Assembly: GCF_051603425.1 (NCBI RefSeq)
Contig: NZ_CP194411.1
Span: 2,046,001-2,110,000, forward strand
Direction of reading: 5' to 3'
DNA: 64,000 bases
Origin: Selenomonas sputigena_A
GTDB lineage: Bacteria; Bacillota; Negativicutes; Selenomonadales; Selenomonadaceae
Shown here: positions 46,747-55,532 of the stretch, piece by piece
Layout of the letters: each line of letters starts with the position of its first letter
How positions within the stretch are numbered: the stretch's first letter is position 1
Made by a program: the position numbers and the translations under genes
The notes under the pieces: model-generated
Database searches by the model: none
Seen by the model: the letters and a program-made list of their open reading frames with translations, nothing else
Told to the model about the DNA's origin: nothing

Positions 46747-48651
46747 TCATAGGTGAGCTGCTCCTTCCAGAAGTTTCTCTTTGAGATTCTCATAGGCTCT
46801 CGTATAGTAGGCTCCGTTTTGTGATTCGCGATGGTCAAATCCGTAGGCGCGGCGGCTGACGGCGAGGATGGGGGGCGCTTGTATGCGCTTGGCGACGGCC
46901 ATGCCGCAAAAGAGGTTCCACCAACGCTCAAGGTCGGCGATAAAAGCTTTGGCAGTCTTGAAGTGCAGGCGCACAAGGCCTTTTTCACATCCGATTCGCT
47001 GCTCAAGCGTGCCTTCGACATACCATTGCAGGATATCTTCCGGCGTGGCCTTTTCCCAACGTTCGATAAAGGCGCGGAAGAGGAAATCGTGGTAGGGATA
47101 GATAAGAGGATCGCCTTTGCCTTCGTCTACATTTTGTGCACTGGAAAGCTCGGCACTGGGCACGAGATTGATTGTCGCCTGCGGCACGACTTCGCGTCCA
47201 AAAACTGTTTCGTTCATATAGCGGGCGAGATTGTAGACCTGATATTTCCACAGATCGGCTAAGGCGGCGAGGAAGCCTGCCTGATCCCCGTAGAGTGTCG
47301 AGTAGCCGACGCTCGTTTCGGCTTTGTTCGCGTTGCAGGAGAACCCTCCGCCGAAGGCTGCGGCAATCGCTGCCAGGATGCGTGAGCTGCGGTCGCGTGC
47401 CTGAATGTTTTCCGCTGTAAAGGAAGAAACGGCAAGCTGTATTTTTTTGCCGGTCTTCAGAAGCTCGATGGGCGTGTCTTTGATTTGTGCCATCGTATGC
47501 TCTACGGATTCCTGGATAGGAAACGTGGCGTAATAGCAGCCAAGATTTTGGGCGAGCTCGTGTGCGAGCCCCTTCGTTGTTTCGGAGTTGAAGCGGCTCG
47601 GCATATTGACAAGAAGAACATTCTCGGCTCCAAGGACGCTTGTGTAGAGCGCGGCGGCAACGGCGGAATCAATGCCGCCTGAAGCACCGATTACGACTTT
47701 TTCCATACGGATTTTCGAGAGAAATTTCCTGATGCCATAGGAAAGCGCCTCATAGATTTGGGAGATTTCCGAAGAACTTTCGTGTATAACGGGAGGCAAG
47801 GCGGAGATTTCGCTGAAGTCAAGCATCGTCAGCTTCTCCTCATAAGGTTTTGCCGCAGCGACACAGACGCCTGCCGAATTATAGACAGCGCTTGAGCCGT
47901 CGAAGGTATAGACCGTTTTTCCATTGTCCTGCAGGCCGACATTGTTCACATAGAAAACCGGAGCCTGGGCAGCTTTTGCTTCTGCGCCAAAAACACGGTG
48001 CCGTTTTTCGTTTTTGCCCAAGGTATAAGGGGAGGATGAGATGTTGACATAAAAATCAATATTGCCTGCTTCACGCAGGAGCTTCATTGGATTCATTTCA
48101 TAATTGTCGCTCCAGCCATCTTCGCAGAGCAGGCAGCCGATGTTCCAACGGCGGCCGTTGATTTTCAAGGACACGGGAGAGATCAGGCTGGCGGGGGTTG
48201 TGCCGAGTTCCCGCGCAAGCTTCTGCAGGCTGAAGAAATGGCGTGTATCGTCGAATTCACGGTAGTTGGGCATGAGTGTCTTGATGACGAATGGATAGGG
48301 CATGGCTTCGGGATGCAGCAGCTTCCCCTTATTTGCAAGAAAGCAGGCGTTGTATTTCCTGGGGCGGCCGTCGTTGTTTTTTTTACGCCAATCCACGGCG
48401 ACGTTGCCGAAGATAATAGCAATGTCATCTGAAGCGGCTATGATGTCGGCGGCGCAGGCCTCGCAATCCCGTAAAAAAGCGTCCTGTTCCCAAGTATCGC
48501 CGAGCAGATAGCCGGGAATCGCCATTTCGGGGAAAAGGATGATGTCAGCATGGGCGTTTTTCGCTTCTTTAATGAAATGGAGCATTGTATTGGTATTCGT
48601 TGAGGGATGGCCGGGATGGATTTCCATTTGCGCGGATGCGATTTTCAGCAA
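46747..48651 (-). CDS. nadE: Glutamine-dependent NAD+ synthetase
   Basis: About 634 residues. An N-terminal nitrilase-type glutaminase domain (1-280; Glu in ILFPEMAIPGY, Cys in LLCEDGWSD) feeds ammonia to the C-terminal synthetase domain with the P-loop GASGGIDSAVAAALYTS. It amidates nicotinate adenine dinucleotide to NAD, completing the pathway begun by nadD. I prefer TTG 48651 because AAAGAGGTG lies six bases before it; GTG 48660 would overlap that site and add three residues. Confidence 0.95.
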   Translation of the reverse strand: MLKIASAQMEIHPGHPSTNTNTMLHFIKEAKNAHADIILFPEMAIPGYLLGDTWEQDAFLRDCEACAADIIAASDDIAIIFGNVAVDWRKKNNDGRPRKYNACFLANKGKLLHPEAMPYPFVIKTLMPNYREFDDTRHFFSLQKLARELGTTPASLISPVSLKINGRRWNIGCLLCEDGWSDNYEMNPMKLLREAGNIDFYVNISSSPYTLGKNEKRHRVFGAEAKAAQAPVFYVNNVGLQDNGKTVYTFDGSSAVYNSAGVCVAAAKPYEEKLTMLDFSEISALPPVIHESSSEISQIYEALSYGIRKFLSKIRMEKVVIGASGGIDSAVAAALYTSVLGAENVLLVNMPSRFNSETTKGLAHELAQNLGCYYATFPIQESVEHTMAQIKDTPIELLKTGKKIQLAVSSFTAENIQARDRSSRILAAIAAAFGGGFSCNANKAETSVGYSTLYGDQAGFLAALADLWKYQVYNLARYMNETVFGREVVPQATINLVPSAELSSAQNVDEGKGDPLIYPYHDFLFRAFIERWEKATPEDILQWYVEGTLEQRIGCEKGLVRLHFKTAKAFIADLERWWNLFCGMAVAKRIQAPPILAVSRRAYGFDHRESQNGAYYTRAYENLKEKLLEGAAHL

Positions 48652-48698
48652 TTTGAGCACCTCTTTCCGGTAAAGGAATAGGCTTCCAAGAAAACCTA

Positions 48699-48707
48699 TG
48701 GTATAAT
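48699..48707 (+). promoter_or_regulatory. Extended -10 promoter of the YbaK gene
   Basis: TGGTATAAT: TGn plus perfect TATAAT, in the divergent region between nadE and the deacylase gene. Confidence 0.6.
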
Positions 48708-48774
48708 GGAGCTGTCCCGAGGGGCTGTGGATATGCTGCTATGTTATGATACTGAAAACCTCGGGCAAGGGGCG

Positions 48775-49263
48775 ATGGAACGAATGAAAGGGACGAAAAA
48801 AACAAATGCGGCCCGGATTCTGGATGGGCTTGCGATTGCTTATGAACTGCGGGAGTTTCCTGTGGATCTGGACGATCTCAGTGCTGTCCATGCGGCGGAG
48901 CAGCTGAATATGCCGGTGCGGCAGGTCTTTAAGACGCTCGTTTGCCGCGGCGATAAGAAAGGGGTCGTCATGGCGTGCATTCCCGGCGAGGCAACGCTTG
49001 ATCTGAAAGCTTTGGCAGCCGCTTCGGGAAACAAAAGGATCGAAATGGTGCCGTTGAAGGAAGTCCTGGGGTTGACCGGGTATATGCGCGGCGGCTGTTC
49101 GCCTTTGGGTGCAAAGAAGGAGTACCCTGTATTTCTTGATGCGTCCGCCATGGAATGGGACAGGATTGCCATCAGCGCAGGAAAACGCGGCGAACAGATT
49201 TTGCTCGCACCCTCTGATTTGGTGCGTGCCGTCCACGCGGTATCCGTTGCTTTGACACGTTAA
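48775..49263 (+). CDS. ybaK: Cys-tRNA(Pro)/Cys-tRNA(Cys) deacylase YbaK
   Basis: About 162 residues of the YbaK/EbsC editing fold, which hydrolyses mischarged Cys-tRNA(Pro). Segments KTNAARILDGLAIAYELREF, QVFKTLVCRGDKKGVVMACIPGE (conserved Lys) and TGYMRGGCSPLGAKKEYPVFLD match the family. ATG 48775 and ATG 48784 are both possible; 48784 gives the usual MKGTKKTNAARILD start but neither has an ideal ribosome-binding site. Its own promoter faces away from nadE. The palindromic repeat cluster follows its stop. Confidence 0.93.
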   Translation: MERMKGTKKTNAARILDGLAIAYELREFPVDLDDLSAVHAAEQLNMPVRQVFKTLVCRGDKKGVVMACIPGEATLDLKALAAASGNKRIEMVPLKEVLGLTGYMRGGCSPLGAKKEYPVFLDASAMEWDRIAISAGKRGEQILLAPSDLVRAVHAVSVALTR

Positions 49264-49290
49264 GGCAGCCGAGCCACATATTTATTTTAT

Positions 49291-49344
49291 TTTACCATGA
49301 AACCCCAAGAGGTCAAGCCGAAGGCGCAGACCGATTGGCGGGGG
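49291..49344 (+). repeat. 54-bp direct repeat, copy 1 (self-complementary)
   Basis: Identical base for base to 49632-49685. Within it, nested arms CCCCAA/TTGGCGGGG, GGTC/GACC and GCC/GGC fold into a hairpin, so the repeat is itself a palindromic unit. Confidence 0.92.
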
Positions 49345-49503
49345 AAGTGCTGATAAAATGAAGTCCGTCAGGTGGGGGTAGATTTTTCGTTCGATCAAGA
49401 AGACAAACCGGACGCATAGCGGGGCTATGCGGAGGATTTGTCGACGCAGAGCGAGCGGAAAAGATGCGCTGAGATGGCGGGCTGAATTTATCAGCGCTTC
49501 CCC
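49341..49503 (+). repeat. Dispersed palindromic element, copy A
   Basis: Ends GGGGAAGTGCTGATAAA and TTTATCAGCGCTTCCCC are inverted repeats with one mismatch. The interior holds AATGAAGTCCGTCAG, TTTTTCG, AACCGGACG, a GCATAGC/GCTATGC hairpin, AGGATTTG, CGACGCAGAG and GCTGAATTTATC. Nearly the same series occurs inverted at 58791-58950. No open frame of note; probably a MITE- or REP-like sequence. Confidence 0.85.
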
Positions 49504-49519
49504 GGGTTTCTGTAAGGCG

Positions 49520-49628
49520 GGTGGACATATGTACAGCAGATCGCTAAGATTCAGTTTTTTAATAAAAGAGCGACAGGAATCTCGGACTTGTGCAGCATCA
49601 GAGCTGCTCGGCTGAACATATGTCCACC
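49520..49628 (+). repeat. Second palindromic element with 13-bp terminal inverted repeats
   Basis: GGTGGACATATGT (49520-49532) and ACATATGTCCACC (49616-49628) are exact inverted repeats bounding 109 bases, with inner pairing GATTC/GAATC and GCAGC/GCTGC. Distinct in sequence from copy A. No coding potential. Confidence 0.8.
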
Positions 49629-49631
49629 AAG

Positions 49632-49685
49632 TTTACCATGAAACCCCAAGAGGTCAAGCCGAAGGCGCAGACCGATTGGCGGGGG
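49632..49685 (+). repeat. 54-bp direct repeat, copy 2
   Basis: Exact copy of 49291-49344. The pair brackets both palindromic elements. The bases from here to the thrC start (about 49686-49775) contain a weak -10 (TATAAG) and a hairpin GCACAATGTC/GACGTTTGTGC. Confidence 0.92.
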
Positions 49686-49775
49686 CGGCGCACAATGTCT
49701 ACGAAGTGGACGTTTGTGCGTGTAGTATAAGAAGGCTCGGAAAGCAAGAAACGAGATGCGAATGGAGTGAAGGAC

Positions 49776-51263
49776 TTGAAATACAGCAGCACAAGAGGCG
49801 ATGGAACGAAAGTGGAATCGGCGCAGGCCATTATTCAGGGCTTGGCGGCAGACGGCGGACTCTTCGTCCCCGAGGCGATTCCCCGGGTCGATATGGATTT
49901 TATATCTTCTTTTAGGGAGCTTCCCTATGAAGAGCGGGCGAAGCGCATCTTACAGCTTTTCTTGACGGATTATACAGAGGAGGAACTTTCTGGCTGCATT
50001 TCCCGTGCTTATGGCAATGATCGCTTTGACAGTGTATGCATTGTGCCGATGGAATTCCTCGCGGATTTTCCTGTTCTTGAACTTTGGCATGGACCGACGA
50101 GTGCTTTCAAGGATATGGCTTTGCAGCTTCTGCCGCAGCTTTTGCAGACAGCTCTAAAAAAGACGGGGGAGAAAGCGGAAATTCTCATACTTGTTGCGAC
50201 TTCTGGCGATACCGGAAAGGCCGCTCTTGAGGGCTTTGCTGATGTCGGGCAAATCCGGATTCTTGTATTTTATCCGTCCGGCGGGGTTTCAAAGATCCAA
50301 TGGCTTCAGATGTGCACACAGAAGGGGAAGAATGTTGCCGTTGCTGCAGTCGAGGGGAATTTCGACGATGCGCAGAATGGTGTGAAGGAAATTTTCAACG
50401 ATAAAACCTTCAATGAAAAGCTTCTGGCGCAAAATGTCAAGCTTTCCTCCGCAAATTCCATTAACTGGGGGCGTCTTGTACCTCAGATTGTTTATTATTT
50501 CAGCGCTTATGCCGATCTTTTGGAAAAAGGTGCGGTCAAGGCGGGCGACGAAATCAATTTCTGTGTACCGACAGGGAACTTTGGCGATATTCTTGCAGGT
50601 TATTATGCCAAACGTATGGGCCTGCCCGTACATAAACTCATCTGTGCCTCGAACAGCAACAACGTCCTGACAGATTTCTTGCAGACGGGCATTTATGACA
50701 GGAAACGTGATTTTCACAAGACGATATCGCCGTCAATGGATATCCTGATCTCAAGCAATCTTGAACGTCTGCTTTATCATGAGACGGGGGATGCCGAACA
50801 GGTCAAGGCATGGATGACACGTCTCGTGCAAGAGGGCAGATACGATATCGGTGCGTCTGTATGCAAGATGATCGGACAGACGTTTTGGGCGGATTGGGCA
50901 AATGATGCGGAGACAAAAGAAACGATCCGTGAAGTCTATGAAAAGGAGCATTATATACTCGATCCCCATTCTGCCGTAGCCTATCGTGCAGCCGAATCTT
51001 ATCGCAGAGAAACGGGGGATATGAGACCGCTTGTTGTCGTGTCTACAGCAAGCCCGTATAAGTTCAGCGAAAGCGTGCTGGAGGCTTTGGGCATGGAGTG
51101 CGAAGAAGCCGATAAGTTTGCTTTGCTCGAGCAGCTGGCGTCGTTGAATGAAAGCTCCATTCCCAAGGGGTTGGCAAACTTGCGCAAGGCAGAGATTTTG
51201 CATAAGGACTCGTGCAGGAAAGATGAGATGCGTGAGGTTGTTCAAAAATTTGCGGTGAGATAA
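49776..51263 (+). CDS. thrC: Threonine synthase
   Basis: About 495 residues, the longer threonine synthase form with an N-terminal Thr_synth_N domain (YSSTRGDGTKVESAQAIIQG). PLP enzyme converting O-phosphohomoserine to threonine. The PLP Lys is in GPTSAFKDMALQLLPQL; the phosphate-binding loop is in VATSGDTGKAALEGF. TTG 49776 is preferred (gives MKYSSTRG as in relatives, GGAG at 49764-49767); GTG 49767 would add three residues. It stands alone behind the repeat cluster. Confidence 0.94.
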   Translation: MKYSSTRGDGTKVESAQAIIQGLAADGGLFVPEAIPRVDMDFISSFRELPYEERAKRILQLFLTDYTEEELSGCISRAYGNDRFDSVCIVPMEFLADFPVLELWHGPTSAFKDMALQLLPQLLQTALKKTGEKAEILILVATSGDTGKAALEGFADVGQIRILVFYPSGGVSKIQWLQMCTQKGKNVAVAAVEGNFDDAQNGVKEIFNDKTFNEKLLAQNVKLSSANSINWGRLVPQIVYYFSAYADLLEKGAVKAGDEINFCVPTGNFGDILAGYYAKRMGLPVHKLICASNSNNVLTDFLQTGIYDRKRDFHKTISPSMDILISSNLERLLYHETGDAEQVKAWMTRLVQEGRYDIGASVCKMIGQTFWADWANDAETKETIREVYEKEHYILDPHSAVAYRAAESYRRETGDMRPLVVVSTASPYKFSESVLEALGMECEEADKFALLEQLASLNESSIPKGLANLRKAEILHKDSCRKDEMREVVQKFAVR

Positions 51264-51290
51264 GAAAAGATGAAATCTTATAAAAAAAAA

Positions 51291-51318
51291 TTGAAAATCA
51301 GCAGGATTTCCCTATAAG
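51291..51318 (+). promoter_or_regulatory. Promoter of pckA
   Basis: TTGAAA (51291-51296), 16-base spacer, TATAAG (51313-51318), about 75 bases before the start codon. Confidence 0.5.
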
Positions 51319-51392
51319 AGCGAGAAGAAATAAAGTATGGAGCACGTTCAAAACAATATCTCAGTGAATATTTATGAAAGAGGTAGAGCAAC

Positions 51393-52997
51393 ATGGCAAA
51401 ACTCGATTTGACCAAGTACGGCATTACCGATGTGAAGGAGATTGTTCACAATCCATCCTACGCGCAGCTTTTTGAAGAGGAAATGAAATCTGATTTGACG
51501 GGCTATGAGAAGGGAAAGCTGACAGAACTTGATGCAGTAAATGTCATGACCGGTATATTTACAGGCCGCTCCCCCAAGGATAAGTATATCGTTATGGACG
51601 ATAATTCCAAGGATACGGTCTGGTGGACTTCCGAAGCCTACCCGAACGATAATCATCCGCTCAGCCAGGATGGGTGGGAAGAACTCAAAAAAATAGCGAA
51701 GAAGGAACTTTCCGGCAAGCGCCTTTTTGTTGTCGATGCTTTCTGCGGGGCGAACAAGAATACGCGCATGGCCGTGCGCTTCATTGTCGAGGTCGCCTGG
51801 CAGGCGCATTTTGTCAGCAACATGTTCATTCTGCCGACGCCGGAAGAGCTTGAGAATTTTGAGCCTGATTTTGTTGTCTACAATGCCTCGAAGGCAAAGG
51901 TGGAAAACTACAAGGAACTTGACCTCCATTCCGAAACGGCGGTCGCCTTCAATATCACGAGCCGTGAACAGGTCATCATCAACACATGGTACGGCGGCGA
52001 GATGAAGAAGGGCATATTCTCGATGATGAACTACTATTTGCCGTTGAAGGGCATTGCTGCGATGCACTGCTCGGCCAATACCGATCTTAAAGGCGAGAAC
52101 ACGGCGATCTTCTTCGGCCTGTCCGGTACGGGCAAGACGACGCTCTCGACAGATCCGAAACGGCTTCTGATTGGTGATGACGAGCATGGCTGGGATGACA
52201 ACGGCGTGTTCAACTTTGAGGGTGGCTGCTATGCGAAGGTCATCAACCTGGACAAGGATTCCGAGCCGGATATTTACAATGCCATTCGACGGGATGCACT
52301 CCTCGAAAATGTCACAGTAGATGAGAACGGCAAGATTGATTTTGCTGACAAGTCTGTGACGGAGAATACGCGTGTTTCCTATCCGATCGATCACATCAAG
52401 AATATTGTCCGTCCGATTTCATCCGCTCCGCCAGCGAAAGCGGTTATTTTCCTCTCGGCAGATGCCTTTGGCGTGCTGCCTCCGGTTGCTATTCTGACAC
52501 CGGAGCAGATGGAGTACTATTTCCTCTCGGGCTTTACGGCGAAGCTTGCCGGTACGGAGCGAGGAATTACGGAACCGACGCCGACTTTCTCGGCTTGTTT
52601 CGGACAGGCTTTCCTTGAACTGCCGCCGACGAAGTATGCGCAGGAGCTTGTGAAAAGAGTGAACGAAAGCGGCGCCAAGGCATATCTTGTGAATACGGGC
52701 TGGAATGGAACGGGCAAACGGATTTCCATCAAGGATACACGCGGCATCATCGATGCGATTCTCAACGGTTCGATCAACAAGGCGCCGACGAAGAAGCGCA
52801 AATACTTTGGGTTCGATATTCCGACAGAACTCGAAGGCGTTGAAACGAAGATTCTTGACCCGCGTGACACTTACGCAGATGCGGCTGAATGGGAGAAGAA
52901 AGCGCAGGATCTCGCCGGACGCTTCATCAAGAACTTCAAGAAGTACGAGAGCGATGCCGAAGGCAAGGCTCTTGTTGCGGCCGGACCACAACTTTAA
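51393..52997 (+). CDS. pckA: Phosphoenolpyruvate carboxykinase (ATP)
   Basis: 534 residues; interconverts oxaloacetate plus ATP and PEP plus CO2 plus ADP. In propionate/succinate-forming Negativicutes it may run in the carboxylating direction (inference). Motifs: P-loop FFGLSGTGKTTLSTDP, metal site GDDEHGWDDNGVFNFEGGCYAK, FTGRSPKDKYIV at the substrate site. ATG 51393 follows GAAAGAGGTAGAG. Monocistronic, with terminator at 53011. Confidence 0.97.
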   Translation: MAKLDLTKYGITDVKEIVHNPSYAQLFEEEMKSDLTGYEKGKLTELDAVNVMTGIFTGRSPKDKYIVMDDNSKDTVWWTSEAYPNDNHPLSQDGWEELKKIAKKELSGKRLFVVDAFCGANKNTRMAVRFIVEVAWQAHFVSNMFILPTPEELENFEPDFVVYNASKAKVENYKELDLHSETAVAFNITSREQVIINTWYGGEMKKGIFSMMNYYLPLKGIAAMHCSANTDLKGENTAIFFGLSGTGKTTLSTDPKRLLIGDDEHGWDDNGVFNFEGGCYAKVINLDKDSEPDIYNAIRRDALLENVTVDENGKIDFADKSVTENTRVSYPIDHIKNIVRPISSAPPAKAVIFLSADAFGVLPPVAILTPEQMEYYFLSGFTAKLAGTERGITEPTPTFSACFGQAFLELPPTKYAQELVKRVNESGAKAYLVNTGWNGTGKRISIKDTRGIIDAILNGSINKAPTKKRKYFGFDIPTELEGVETKILDPRDTYADAAEWEKKAQDLAGRFIKNFKKYESDAEGKALVAAGPQL

Positions 52998-53010
52998 GAT
53001 TGTTTTTCAG

Positions 53011-53050
53011 GGCTTCGCTGCTTCAGGTTTCAAGCGGCGAAGCCTTTTTT
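53011..53050 (+). terminator. Rho-independent terminator after pckA
   Basis: GGCTTCGC (53011-53018) / GCGAAGCC (53037-53044), then TTTTTT. Confidence 0.88.
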
Positions 53051-53083
53051 ATTTGGGTCATGTCTTTGAACGGGGGATGGCTT

Positions 53084-55147
53084 ATGGAGCTGAAGGAACG
53101 TCTTTCCGAGCTGCGGGGGATCGGGCCAAAGCGATACGAAGCATTGAAACAGATCGGGCTTCTTACGGTATATGATCTTCTGACCTATTATCCGCGCTCT
53201 TATGAGGATAGACGGCTTTTGACCCCGATTGCAGAGCTGGTTGTGGGTGAGCAGCAGGCCGTTTCGGGTATTCTCCGCCGCACGGCTGAAAAGGGGACGG
53301 GACGTGGGCTTCATATCCTGCGTGCTGATATCGACGACGGCACCGGTATGCTTGAGATCGTATGGTTCAATCAAAAATTTCTTAAGCCTAAGCTAAAGGC
53401 GGGGATGAGGCTATTTGCTGTTGGTAAGATCGAATATGCCTATGGCGGATGGGGAAAGCTTCAGATGAGCCAAGTGAAGGATTTTTCTTTGCTGGACAAA
53501 GGGGCAAAGGAAACAGATCTCTTGGGGATATTGCCTGTGTATGCGGCAACGGGGCAGCTCAGCCAAAAATTTTTCCGCAGTATTTTCCAGACACTTTTCC
53601 AAGGGCAGCCACAGATAAAAGAGATTTTGCCCGAAACCATTTGCCAGCGCTATCGTCTTTTGGAGCGAGGAGAAGCTTATCGTCAGGTGCATTTTCCGGA
53701 ATCGCCCGAGGCTCTGCAGTCCGCACGGGAAAGATTGATTTTTGAAGAACTCTACCTGATCCAATGCGGCCTTCTTTTGCTTCGACGTGAAAGCCGCGAA
53801 AAGGAAAAAGGTGTGCGCCATCTTGGCTTCAGCCGATTGCTGAAGGAAACCTTTGCTGCTCTGCCTTTTGAATTGACATCGGATCAAAAGAGCGTATGGA
53901 GAGACGTGTCGCAGGATATGGAAACGGAAGTGCCGATGCGCCGTCTCGTACAGGGGGATGTCGGGTCGGGAAAGACGGTCATCGCCTTGCTGGCTCTTGT
54001 GAAGACCGTAGAGAATGGCTTTCAGGGAGCATTCTTGGCGCCGACAGAAATCCTTGCACGACAACATTTCGAGAAGTTCAGCAAGCTGCTCAATGTGTTG
54101 GGAGTTCGGCTCCTGCTCCTGACAGGGAGGCTCACGAAAAAAGAACGCGAGGCAGCTTATGAAACAATCAAGTCGCATGAAACAGATATTGTTATCGGTA
54201 CGCATGCCTTGCTGCAGGAATCTGTAGTTTTTGCCGCGCTGGGGCTTGTGGTGACGGACGAACAACACCGCTTCGGGGTTGAGCAGCGTGCGGTGCTGGA
54301 AAAGCGGGCGGATCGTGTCCCCGATATGCTTGTGATGACAGCGACGCCGATTCCTCGCACGATGACGCTGACCGTATATGGCGATCTCGATGTTTCGCGC
54401 ATAGAGCATTTGCCCCCGGGACGTATTCCGGTGCAGACTTTCGTGCGCACACCCGATAGGCGCATGTTGATTTATCGGTTTGTTTTGGGAGAAATTGCCA
54501 AAGGTCGGCAAGCCTATGTGGTTTGCCCGCTTATCGAGCACAATGATGAAATCGATTTGCCGTCTGCGGAAGAGGTCTATGAGGAGCTTCGCAGCGGTAT
54601 ATTTCAAGACAAGCGCTGCGGGCTTCTTCATGGCAGACTTACAAGCAAAGAGAAAGAAACGGTTATGGAAGCATTTCAGGCAGGCGAGCTGGATCTTCTT
54701 GTCACAACGACGGTTATAGAAGTCGGCGTCGATGTGCCGAATGCCAGCATCATGGTCATCGAGAATGCTGAACGTTTTGGGCTTGCCCAGCTGCATCAGC
54801 TGCGCGGCCGCATCGGCAGGGGGACATATCGCTCCTATTGCATTCTCGTTTCAGCGGCGCGTACGGAGATTGCCCGCCAGAGGCTTGCTCTCATGCAGTC
54901 CGTTGCCGATGGATTCGTGCTTGCGGAGGAGGATTTGAAACTGCGCGGTCCCGGCCAATTCTTCGGGTCGATGCAGCACGGCTTGCCCGATCTCAAGATG
55001 GCCGATGCACTTCGGGATGTGGATATCCTGCTCCAAGCGCGGCGGGCGGCGCTTGAGACGATGGAGGACAAGAAGTCCCGTGAAGATGTCGCAGCTATTT
55101 TGCAGCTTGAGTACAAAGAGGTTTTTCAAAAAATCACCGAAGTTTGA
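53084..55147 (+). CDS. recG: ATP-dependent DNA helicase RecG
   Basis: 687 residues, normal for RecG, which reverses stalled forks and migrates Holliday junctions. N-terminal wedge/OB domain (ERLSELRGIGPKRYEALK to about 200), then SF2 helicase motifs: I GDVGSGKTVIA, Ia APTEILARQHF, II DEQHRFGVEQR, III MTATPIPRTM, VI QLRGRIGRG. ATG 53084 is chosen with CGGGGG upstream. The open frame runs back into pckA without a better start. A 240-base empty stretch follows. Confidence 0.96.
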   Translation: MELKERLSELRGIGPKRYEALKQIGLLTVYDLLTYYPRSYEDRRLLTPIAELVVGEQQAVSGILRRTAEKGTGRGLHILRADIDDGTGMLEIVWFNQKFLKPKLKAGMRLFAVGKIEYAYGGWGKLQMSQVKDFSLLDKGAKETDLLGILPVYAATGQLSQKFFRSIFQTLFQGQPQIKEILPETICQRYRLLERGEAYRQVHFPESPEALQSARERLIFEELYLIQCGLLLLRRESREKEKGVRHLGFSRLLKETFAALPFELTSDQKSVWRDVSQDMETEVPMRRLVQGDVGSGKTVIALLALVKTVENGFQGAFLAPTEILARQHFEKFSKLLNVLGVRLLLLTGRLTKKEREAAYETIKSHETDIVIGTHALLQESVVFAALGLVVTDEQHRFGVEQRAVLEKRADRVPDMLVMTATPIPRTMTLTVYGDLDVSRIEHLPPGRIPVQTFVRTPDRRMLIYRFVLGEIAKGRQAYVVCPLIEHNDEIDLPSAEEVYEELRSGIFQDKRCGLLHGRLTSKEKETVMEAFQAGELDLLVTTTVIEVGVDVPNASIMVIENAERFGLAQLHQLRGRIGRGTYRSYCILVSAARTEIARQRLALMQSVADGFVLAEEDLKLRGPGQFFGSMQHGLPDLKMADALRDVDILLQARRAALETMEDKKSREDVAAILQLEYKEVFQKITEV

Positions 55148-55389
55148 GTGTATATATGGATGGGGTTTTGTGAAAAGCTTCGTTGGTGTAAAAACACTGC
55201 TTATCAAAGTCAGGCAGGAGTCTTGGGGATCCGTGTGGCGGACTCTGGGGAAGCGTTCGGCGCAAGAAGATGTAGGGTGTGGGCGGATTTCGGGAAGTGT
55301 ACCGGTGAACTGGGGTAGTAAATCGTTATCCAAAATGCTTTATTTAAAGACGAAATATGGACATACATTGAAGGCAGATACTTTAAGGA
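55148..55389 (+). other. Gap without a recognisable gene after recG
   Basis: About 240 bases. One frame stays open from GTG 55171 to a stop at 55443-55445 (91 codons), but it has no ribosome-binding site, an unconvincing composition, and runs across the inverted repeat and into the dapB -35. A GGAGTC/GACTC stem lies near 55215. No terminator for recG is evident. Confidence 0.5.
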
Positions 55390-55429
55390 TGACAGTATGT
55401 ATCAGAGAATATCTTGATACATACTGTCA
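55390..55429 (+). promoter_or_regulatory. 15-bp perfect inverted repeat upstream of dapB
   Basis: TGACAGTATGTATCA (55390-55404) and TGATACATACTGTCA (55415-55429) with a 10-base centre, ending 13 bases before the dapB -35. No T-tract follows, so an operator for a dimeric regulator is as likely as a terminator. Confidence 0.6.
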
Positions 55430-55442
55430 GGGGAGTTTCTAT

Positions 55443-55471
55443 TGACTTTTTCTGTCTGCTTCATATACAAT
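55443..55471 (+). promoter_or_regulatory. Promoter of dapB-asd
   Basis: TTGACT (55443-55448), 17-base spacer, TACAAT (55466-55471). Confidence 0.7.
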
Positions 55472-55532
55472 ATACTCACGTCAGAGCCTGTGGGCATTTG
55501 CCTGCAAGTCTCTCTTGAAGGGGGCGCATATC

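Noticed and set aside
49291..49685. 54-bp direct repeats read as a CRISPR array or transposon target duplication
   Set aside because: Only two copies, with a spacer of 287 bases and no cas genes; 54 bases is too long for a usual target-site duplication.
55171..55445. 91-codon open frame between recG and dapB
   Set aside because: No ribosome-binding site; it runs through the inverted repeat and the dapB -35 hexamer.
55472..55532. Lysine riboswitch before dapB
   Set aside because: The leader from the predicted start is only about 55 bases, too short for an L-box, and no L-box core is seen.
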